From Candidatus Bathyarchaeia archaeon (GTDB lineage Archaea; Thermoproteota; Bathyarchaeia; 40CM-2-53-6), in the NCBI GenBank assembly GCA_035935655.1, contig DASYWW010000012.1, positions 79,618 through 143,617 of the forward strand: a DNA stretch of 64,000 nucleotides, read 5' to 3'. The notes beneath the pieces are model-generated. The model did not search any database. It was not told the DNA's origin and saw only the letters and a program-made list of their open reading frames with translations. Below are positions 61,819 to 64,000 of the stretch, piece by piece. Made by a program: the position numbers and the translations under genes. Position 1 is the first letter of the stretch. Each line of letters starts with the position of its first letter.

Positions 61819-62234
61819 GGCTCTGTCATCAGGTCAACAAGAATCCTCTGGTTGGGGTTTTGAAGCAACCGCAACATCGATCTTGGTATATCAGCCGCAG
61901 ACTGATTCGCACATATCATTAGGGTCCTATCTGACACGTAACTACTCCTTCTGACCACGATATCGGATGGATGGGAAAACGTCAAACCAGGTGCTCCGCG
62001 TCCATTGACAATGAATGAGTGTGAATCCATAGTCAGGGTTAAGCGGACCCTGCAGTCTTGGTTTACTAGAGCGTCCTTCATAGCCTCAGGCAGATCTCCA
62101 AGACTTGCCGAAGATCCGACAGCAACAACGCAATCTCCACGTCTCGTTAATCGAGACTCTGTTGTCAACTCCAGAGTTGTTGGATGAGTTGAAGAAACGG
62201 CCGGATGACCGCGTGCGTGAAATGTAAAGTGCAC
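61815..62234 (-). CDS. DUF371 protein
   Basis: A 139-residue archaeal DUF371 protein: FHARGHPAVSSTHPTTLELT, RGDCVVAVGSSASLGDLP and KSAADIPRSMLRLL-like segments identify it. Small beta-rich fold of unknown function. ATG start; converges with trm5. Confidence 0.8.
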   Translation of the reverse strand: MHFTFHARGHPAVSSTHPTTLELTTESRLTRRGDCVVAVGSSASLGDLPEAMKDALVNQDCRVRLTLTMDSHSFIVNGRGAPGLTFSHPSDIVVRRSSYVSDRTLMICANQSAADIPRSMLRLLQNPNQRILVDLMTEP

Positions 62235-62312
62235 AGTAACCCTTTCTTATGTGAATGAATGAATCTAATATGCTCGTCGACAAATGTTAGTCTGGAGTGA
62301 TGAGAAGCATAG

Positions 62313-62993
62313 ATGGATTTTGAAATTGAGAGAGAGCGATTGGTCCAAGCTCTCATCGCCGAGGGACTCTTGAAGACGCCTCAAGTCATTGAGGCCATGA
62401 GGAAAGTTCCGCGGGAACTCTTCGTGACTCCCCATCTTCGTCAGTATGCGTACGTCGACACTCCGCTGCCTACGGATTATGGTCAGACGATAAGTGCGCC
62501 ACTCGGCTAACCTGCCGGGCGTTACATGGCTGCCATAATGGACGAGGCCCTGGAGGTTCGACCCGGGATGAGGGTTCTAGAGGTAGGAGCGGGAAGCGGA
62601 TACCATGCAGCCACAATCGCGGAGATCGTTGGAAGGGAGGGACATGTGTTCGCAATCGAATATCTTGACAAACTGGTTGCCGTTGCGCGTGCGAACTTGG
62701 AGCGGGCCGGATATGCCGCGAAGATCACGCTCGTCCAGGCCGATGGATCCATGGGCTATCCTGACGGAGCGCCATACCATAGAATCCTCGTAACCGCCGC
62801 GGCCCCAAGAGTCCCACCTCCGCTGCTGGAGCAATTGATTGCAGAGGGAATACTAGTCATACCGATCGGTGGAAGGATGTTTCCACAGGAACTAGTCAGA
62901 GTCAGGAAGAAAGAGAACAACAGCCTCGTCCGTGAGTCCTTGGGAGGAGTCGCGTTCGTCCCGCTCGTCGGCAAGTACGGGTTTAGTGACTAG
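62313..62993 (+). CDS. pcm: Protein-L-isoaspartate O-methyltransferase with a 21-nt BHB intron
   Basis: Repairs isoaspartate using SAM. Reading straight through, an in-frame TAA (62508-62510) cuts the gene after QTISAPLG. The same frame resumes with MAAIMDEALEVRPGMRVLEVGAGSGY (SAM motif I GAGSGY). Joining 62313-62502 to 62524-62993 gives QTISAPHMAAIMDEAL, exactly the conserved PCMT motif, and a 219-residue enzyme. The removed 21 nt form a canonical BHB with their flanks, so this looks like an intron and not a mutation. ATG start; overlaps fen1 by four bases. Confidence 0.88.
62503..62523 (+). other. Archaeal BHB intron in pcm mRNA
   Basis: Outer helix GTG (62494-62496) with CAT (62525-62527); 4-bp helix CGCC (62497-62500) with GGCG (62518-62521); 5' bulge ACT (62501-62503), 3' bulge TTA (62522-62524); inner helix CGGC/GCCG with loop TAACCT. 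Cutting after base 2 of each bulge removes 21 nt containing the TAA. This is the same geometry as tRNA introns 1 and 2 at 59030 and 59083. Confidence 0.85.
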
Positions 62994-64000
62994 CTACCGA
63001 AGAATGACTCAAGTGTCTGTCTTCCAGTTTGATTAGCCATCGCCACCTTAGCTCTCTCCACCGCAGTTCTGACTCTTTCTTCGTTGAAGTCTCTTTCTCC
63101 ACAAAGGAATCGCACAAGGCCTTCGACATCAGGCTCGCGCCATTTCAGAGCATACTCCGAAGTAACCGCGGGCTTTAGGAAGATCTCGCGGATCCTGTCC
63201 AACTCTCGCGGGGCGACAACCTCTTTGTTTGCCTCTGCGACCTTCTCGATCATTCCATACCCCTTGATCAATTTCAGAGCTGTTTTTGGCCCGATTCCCC
63301 TGAAGCCGTCAGGGTTGAAATCTGTCCCAATGAGAATTCCCAAGTCTACAAGTTGTTCTCGTGAGAGTTGCAAAGCTTGCAAAGTCGATCCGAGCTCAAC
63401 AACTTCCGGTTCAACTTGAACGTAGGCCTCCCTCATGGGCAGCTTTCTCTTTCCACTAATCGCGAGATTCCGAACGAGTCGCTGAGCTCCGAAGAGAAGA
63501 GAATCGTAATCTTGACTCACCGCGGCCCAAACATCTCCGCGCGTAGCCATGTGAGCAGCCTGAGCTTCACCCTCAGACGGAGCTTGCACGATCGGAATGC
63601 CTAGAAACTGGAGAAGCTTGTGAGCGTCATCGATCATCAGGTCTTTGAGGCTAGAGGTCGCCTGGGCGTACCGCTTTGCCTCCTCAAACTTCCCAGTTGA
63701 TAGCGCAGATTCGTATCTGGTCTTGGCTTCGACCTTGACAACGTGCCTCCTCTTGATCTCAGCGTCTTTGAGGCTCGGAGGCTTACCGTCGAAGACATAG
63801 ACGAGTCTGATTCCTCGTTCTGCTAAGTTGGTCGTTCTATAGAGAAGCCCACTGAGGTGACTCGTAACTCGACTTTGGCGATCCATTAGAGGCTCGCCAG
63901 TAGGCCCGCGAATTATCGCGAGAAACTGATAGAGCGCATTGTATGCATCGACGGCAAAGGTCTTTCCTGAAAACTCGTCGAGAGATGCTTTTGCCCGAGT
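62990..64000 (-). CDS. fen1: Flap endonuclease FEN1, 5' end outside window
   Basis: Structure-specific nuclease of replication and repair; the frame is open to the window edge, so the first residues are missing. VDAYNALYQFLAIIRG, VYVFDGKPPSLK, QAPSEGEAQAAHM and AVSQDYDSLLFG carry the active-site acids; LIGTDFNPDGFRGIGPKTAL is the H3TH motif. The C-terminus RQTLESFFG is a PCNA-binding PIP box. Confidence 0.95.
   Translation of the reverse strand, partial: TRAKASLDEFSGKTFAVDAYNALYQFLAIIRGPTGEPLMDRQSRVTSHLSGLLYRTTNLAERGIRLVYVFDGKPPSLKDAEIKRRHVVKVEAKTRYESALSTGKFEEAKRYAQATSSLKDLMIDDAHKLLQFLGIPIVQAPSEGEAQAAHMATRGDVWAAVSQDYDSLLFGAQRLVRNLAISGKRKLPMREAYVQVEPEVVELGSTLQALQLSREQLVDLGILIGTDFNPDGFRGIGPKTALKLIKGYGMIEKVAEANKEVVAPRELDRIREIFLKPAVTSEYALKWREPDVEGLVRFLCGERDFNEERVRTAVERAKVAMANQTGRQTLESFFGS

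Noticed and set aside
62313-62510. pcm as a simple pseudogene ended by TAA
   Set aside because: Everything downstream is intact and conserved, and the insertion is exactly bounded by BHB splice positions that restore the family motif.
1-64000. CRISPR arrays, insertion sequences, prophage
   Set aside because: No regular short repeats with spacers, no transposase or integrase domains and no terminal inverted repeats were seen.

Overview
The window is archaeal, mid-GC and densely coded on both strands. It carries archaeal/eukaryal-type ribosomal proteins (L15e, S6e, S24e, L24e, S28e, L7Ae, S27ae, S3Ae, S15), aIF5B and aIF2-gamma, RpoE and Spt4, Kae1/Bud32/Pcc1, isoprenoid ether-lipid genes (IPK, GGPP synthase, G1P dehydrogenase, GGGP synthase, GG reductase), CTP-type riboflavin kinase, Dph5, a proteasome beta subunit and FEN1. 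F420 genes (Fno, CofE) are present. Gene content and heavily intron-split tRNA fit a TACK-type lineage (Thaumarchaeota/Bathyarchaeia-like); I cannot place it more exactly. TTG and GTG starts are very common, and several genes have no ATG/GTG/TTG in frame before their conserved N-terminus. I see no CRISPR array, insertion sequence or rRNA.

Layout. 1-1.7 kb: two KaiC-type ATPases with winged-helix regulators (first one cut by the window edge). 1.7-7.5 kb: isopentenyl phosphate kinase, GGPP synthase, L15e, malic enzyme, Fno, Obg/YchF-type GTPase. 7.5-8.0 kb: non-coding stretch with a duplicated element. 8.0-15.5 kb: minus-strand translation/transcription genes and KEOPS subunits Bud32 and Kae1. 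15.6-23.8 kb: long plus-strand run from aIF2-gamma through S15, DHH, Pcc1, S3Ae to UDP-GlcNAc synthesis. 23.8-36 kb: mixed accessory stretch (RtcA, Ogt, NadM, SAM hydrolase, ArsR/AHSA1 pair, aminotransferase, FKBP, AlkZ-like protein, small membrane and secreted proteins, two frameshifted genes). 36-44 kb: minus-strand GltX plus ether-lipid cluster. 44-56.6 kb: CofE, M50 protease, tRNA thiolation, NUDIX, a beta-type proteasome subunit, translin, RibK/RibL, Dph5. 56.6-64 kb: a membrane receptor fused to a KaiC ATPase, a three-intron tRNA-Lys, ankyrin and HEAT proteins, Trm5, an intron-containing pcm gene and FEN1.

Main discoveries. (1) The protein-isoaspartate methyltransferase gene is interrupted by an in-frame TAA, but a canonical bulge-helix-bulge (BHB) motif defines a 21-nt intron (62503-62523) whose removal restores the family motif ISAPHM; this is a candidate spliced archaeal mRNA. 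(2) tRNA-Lys(CTT) at 59021-59172 carries three introns; two have well-formed BHB motifs cut at the same bulge positions as the pcm intron. (3) A 684-residue protein joins a signal peptide, extracellular Ig-like domains, one membrane helix and a cytoplasmic KaiC ATPase whose module matches the soluble winged-helix-KaiC protein at the window start, suggesting a KaiC-based membrane signalling family. (4) About six genes appear to start on near-cognate codons (ACG, ATC, CTG), several with well-spaced Shine-Dalgarno sequences.
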